DNA from: Candidatus Kaiserbacteria bacterium | GTDB taxonomy: Bacteria; Patescibacteriota; Minisyncoccia; Phycocordibacterales; UBA918 | Length of the DNA stretch: 8,039 nt | Direction of reading: 5' to 3' | Assembly (NCBI GenBank): GCA_023264435.1 | Contig: JAHFMK010000011.1 | Coordinates: forward strand, 1 to 8,039 | Shown: one piece after another, positions 6,346-8,039 of the stretch | Position numbering within the stretch: the stretch's first letter is position 1 | How the letters are laid out: each line of letters starts with the position of its first letter | Notes under the pieces: model-generated | The model's database searches: none | What the model saw: only the letters and a program-made list of their open reading frames with translations | What the model was told of the DNA's origin: nothing | Translations under genes and position numbers: made by a program

Positions 6346-6361
6346 ATGAATCGGTTGCATA

Positions 6362-6390
6362 GTTATAGCTGTTTTTGCGTCACTTGTCGA
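6362..6390 (-). promoter_or_regulatory. Promoter of tRNA-His
   Basis: On the minus strand a -35 TCGACA (6385-6390, 5 of 6 matches) and a -10 TATAAC (6362-6367, 5 of 6) are separated by exactly 17 nt. Transcription would start about 10 nt before the tRNA. It lies downstream of the tRNA-Leu terminator, so the two tRNAs are probably separate units. Confidence 0.65.
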
Positions 6391-6444
6391 GTATTTATTC
6401 TACTATACTATACATTGGCTTTTTTGAGAGAGTATCAAACGATA

Positions 6445-6489
6445 CACCAAAAATAAAAACCAGATATAATCTGGTTTTTATTTTTGGTG
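6445..6489 (-). terminator. 21-bp perfect hairpin terminator overlapping the tRNA-Leu 3' end
   Basis: Arms 6445-6465 and 6469-6489 are perfectly complementary around a 3-nt loop. The core CCAGAT/ATCTGG followed by TTTTTATTTTT is a standard intrinsic terminator. The matching A-tract on the other side makes it symmetrical and probably bidirectional. On the minus strand its 5' arm starts at C72 of tRNA-Leu and takes in the discriminator base and encoded CCA. Confidence 0.85.
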
Positions 6490-6571
6490 CTCAGGACTGG
6501 ACTTGAACCAGCATGCCCGTGAAGGCGCTACCACCTCAAGGTAGTGCGTCTACCAATTTCGCCACCTGAGC
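6485..6571 (-). tRNA. tRNA-Leu, anticodon GAG
   Basis: This is a class II tRNA on the minus strand. Acceptor GCTCAGG/CCTGAGC is followed by A73 and an encoded CCA. The D arm is GCG/CGC with loop AAATTGGTAGA. Anticodon stem CTACC/GGTAG encloses loop TTGAGGT (anticodon GAG, reading CUC/CUU leucine codons). A long variable arm of about 15 nt with a GCC/GGC stem is typical of leucine. The T arm is GCTGG-TTCAAGT-CCAGT. Unlike the neighbouring tRNA-His, CCA is present in the DNA. Confidence 0.96.
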
Positions 6572-6598
6572 ATTGCTCATATTTCTACGAGTTCCCCT

Positions 6599-6626
6599 AT
6601 TCTAAGGATTTTTTAAGTAATTGCAA
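6599..6626 (-). promoter_or_regulatory. Probable promoter of tRNA-Leu
   Basis: On the minus strand, -35 TTGCAA (6621-6626) and -10 TAGAAT (6599-6604, 5 of 6) are 16 nt apart. Transcription would begin near 6592, about 20 nt before the tRNA. It lies just after the rplS terminator. Confidence 0.5.
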
Positions 6627-6660
6627 ATATTTTCAGTGTGATTTGTTTTTGTGTGTTATA

Positions 6661-6697
6661 TAGAAATAAAAAAGCGCGCCCGAAGGGCGCGCTTTTT
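6661..6697 (-). terminator. Strong rplS terminator with UUCG loop
   Basis: A perfect 13-bp stem (6669-6681 with 6685-6697) is built of an A5 flank and GCGCGCCC/GGGCGCGC. On the minus strand the apex reads CCCTTCGGG, which can form the extra-stable C(UUCG)G tetraloop, followed by TTTTTTATTT. It lies 16 bp after the rplS stop. The A/T flanks are symmetrical, so it may also stop plus-strand transcription. Confidence 0.92.
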
Positions 6698-6713
6698 CAA
6701 CTCTGTAGGACGT

Positions 6714-7277
6714 TTATTTTACCTCTTCTTTGGTCGGTTCATTACTCACTGTTTCTGTCGCAACTGCTTCTGCTGGTACTTCTACGATTGCTTCAGCTTT
6801 TTCTGCTATTTCCTTGAGGCGTGCTTCCTCTACGGCTTTTGCTGCAGATTCTTCTGCAATTTTCTTCTCACGTTCTACCTTCATCTCAATTTCAGACTCT
6901 GATGAAATATTCATCACGCGCATGCGACGCATTTGCCGTTTAATCTCTCGTGCAACCTTTTCACGAATATAGTAAAGCTTTGCTCTACGCACGGTACTTC
7001 GTCGCATAATTTCAATTTTATCGATACGTGGTGAGTAGAGTGGAAAAATCTTCTCGACACCAATACCGTCAACCACCTTTCGCACGGTAAACGTAGCACC
7101 TGCTTCTGCACCATGCTTTCGTGCCAACACTAATCCTTCAAAAATCTGGATACGTGTTTTTCCCTTATCTTCAATCTTTTGGTGTACTCGTATGGTGTCA
7201 CCCGCCTTAATACCAAGGTTTTTTCTATCTTCCATGTTTACGGAAGAAATAGTGATGCCTGCTGTTACTGAATTCAT
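6714..7277 (-). CDS. rplS: 50S ribosomal protein L19 with long C-terminal extension
   Basis: L19 is a large-subunit protein at the interface with the 30S subunit. The conserved core spans about residues 25-107: AGDTIRVHQKI (25-35), QIFEGLVLARKHG (44-56), TFTVRKVVDGIGVEKIFPLY (62-81), SPRIDKIEIMRRSTVRRAKL (82-101) and YYIRE. Most L19 proteins end near residue 115. Here a basic helix (108-122) leads into a 65-residue Ala/Glu/Lys-rich tail to residue 187, with no known domain. N-terminally, ATG 7277 adds about 14 residues before Met15; either could be the start, and neither has a clear Shine-Dalgarno. It sits 75 bp after the pseudouridine synthase gene and before a strong terminator, so it ends a translation-related unit. 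The usual rpsP-rimM-trmD neighbours are not in view. Confidence 0.96.
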   Translation of the reverse strand: MNSVTAGITISSVNMEDRKNLGIKAGDTIRVHQKIEDKGKTRIQIFEGLVLARKHGAEAGATFTVRKVVDGIGVEKIFPLYSPRIDKIEIMRRSTVRRAKLYYIREKVAREIKRQMRRMRVMNISSESEIEMKVEREKKIAEESAAKAVEEARLKEIAEKAEAIVEVPAEAVATETVSNEPTKEEVK

Positions 7278-7352
7278 AATATTTAAAATAAATGTGTTCT
7301 TGTGCGTCTACACAAAAAGCCTTAAAAAGCGTGCTGTACTTTAACACAGGAA

Positions 7353-8039
7353 TTACATACTCGCAACCGCCTCTTTTGCTCGCTCGAAATCTTGAGGGAG
7401 CGGAGCAATAAATGTCTGTGTAATGCCTTTTGGAAGAGTCAAAATAAGCGTGTGTGCATGGAGAGCAAGTCGAGTGAATCCGAGACTATCTTTCTTCCTA
7501 AAATCAACAGGTGTATAGATAGGATCACAGACAATGGGGTGCCCAACCGACTTCAAATGTACCCGAATCTGATGTGTTCGACCTGTTTTTGGAGTGACTT
7601 TAAGGTATGCGTGGGTTGATGATTGCATCAAACATTCCCAGTCAGTAATTGAAGGACGAAGCACACCTCGTGCACCACGCTCCGCAGAACGAAGACGAAA
7701 ATCACGTGCACTTCGCCCAATTGGGCGATTGATGGTACCCCACCTATCCTTCATAGTCCCATACACAAAGGCATGGTATTCTTTTTGTGCGAGTCGGTCG
7801 TGGAATTGTGCTTTGAGATGTAGAAATGCTTTCTGTGTTTTTGCAAGTATAAGCACGCCAGATGTATCGCGATCAAGACGATGTACCACACCAGACCGTT
7901 CAAGTGGTGTGCCATCTTGAGCGAGATGTGGTTCACCGACTCCGCGCGCCGAAGGCGCGCGGGATAACAACCACTCCACTACCGTCTGTTCCTTGCTTCT
8001 TCCATCACCATGCACGAGCAACCCCGATGGTTTGTCTAT
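7353..8039 (-). CDS. RluA-family 23S rRNA/tRNA pseudouridine synthase (partial, runs off right edge)
   Basis: This gene is open to the window edge: the visible frame begins IDKPSGLLVHGDG, the conserved family entry to the catalytic domain, so the true start and any N-terminal S4 domain lie outside. The 228 visible residues include HRLDRDTSGVLILAKT, with the catalytic aspartate in HRLD (visible residue 56), then EYHAFVYG, GRTHQIRVHL (153-162) and HPIVCDPIY, where a Cys replaces the more usual Gly. The C-terminus RLALHAHTLILTLP is standard. These enzymes convert specific uridines in 23S rRNA or tRNA to pseudouridine. RluD-like is the best guess, but the target cannot be fixed from a partial sequence. 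The stop is TAA at 7353, with rplS 75 bp further on. A TTG inside the visible part (at 8021) is not the start. A GC-rich palindrome lies in the coding sequence at 7942-7962. Confidence 0.93.
   Translation of the reverse strand: MDKPSGLLVHGDGRSKEQTVVEWLLSRAPSARGVGEPHLAQDGTPLERSGVVHRLDRDTSGVLILAKTQKAFLHLKAQFHDRLAQKEYHAFVYGTMKDRWGTINRPIGRSARDFRLRSAERGARGVLRPSITDWECLMQSSTHAYLKVTPKTGRTHQIRVHLKSVGHPIVCDPIYTPVDFRKKDSLGFTRLALHAHTLILTLPKGITQTFIAPLPQDFERAKEAVASM
7942..7962. repeat. GC-rich palindrome inside the pseudouridine synthase gene
   Basis: Arms CCGCGCGCC and GGCGCGCGG form a perfect 9-bp stem around GAA. The core closely matches the rplS terminator apex (GCGCGCCC, GAA, GGGCGCGC) 1.2 kb away but lacks the T-tract. 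It encodes the SRAPSARG part of a conserved but variable linker before HRLD. Confidence 0.8.

Noticed and set aside
7278..7352. Ribosomal-protein leader (autoregulatory RNA) before rplS
   Set aside because: Only a 5-bp hairpin (TTGTG/CACAA) is visible and it does not match a known L19 leader that I can recall.

Overview
The window reads like a compact, AT-rich bacterial chromosome segment, most probably from a Candidate Phyla Radiation lineage (Parcubacteria-like). This is inference. The signs are short gene spacing, almost no Shine-Dalgarno sequences ahead of start codons, a DUF475/TerC-type protein, a ribosomal protein L19 with an unusual charged tail, and an uncharacterised protein that resembles, from memory, a Parcubacteria-associated domain. 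The standard code works throughout. The nine genes whose stop is visible use TAA (5) or TAG (4), and none uses TGA.

Left part (1-2411): mscL (minus) is transcribed away from a ZIP-family metal importer (plus). The importer's promoter is placed so that its mRNA would start at or next to the ATG (leaderless). Converging on the importer is a minus-strand unit: a DUF475 TerC-like membrane protein followed 7 nt later by a previously unmarked 31-residue, single-helix membrane microprotein. Import by ZIP and probable export or metalation by the TerC-like protein suggest a small metal-homeostasis neighbourhood, with mscL nearby as the osmotic safety valve.

Middle (2412-5985): a bidirectional-type terminator at 2460-2486 closes a gene for an unknown 179-residue protein. 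Just upstream of that gene lie two neighbouring hairpins (3055-3096) with identical loops. Their stems differ only by compensatory base-pair changes, and their centres are 21 bp apart. This is the most striking unexplained signal in the window. Further right is a two-gene minus-strand operon: a DoxX-like integral membrane protein, built from an apparent internal duplication, followed 15 nt later by a 552-residue FAD-dependent 2-hydroxyacid/D-lactate-type dehydrogenase. Together they look like a membrane-anchored redox pair of unknown substrate.

Right part (5986-8039): a roughly 290-bp spacer holds the DoxX promoter and little else. Then, all on minus, come tRNA-His(GTG) with its own good promoter, a 21-bp perfect hairpin terminator that begins inside the acceptor end of the next tRNA, tRNA-Leu(GAG) with its own promoter, a strong UUCG-loop terminator, rplS (L19), and an RluA-family pseudouridine synthase that runs off the right edge. 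This end is a translation and ribosome block. No mobile element, CRISPR array or defence system is visible.
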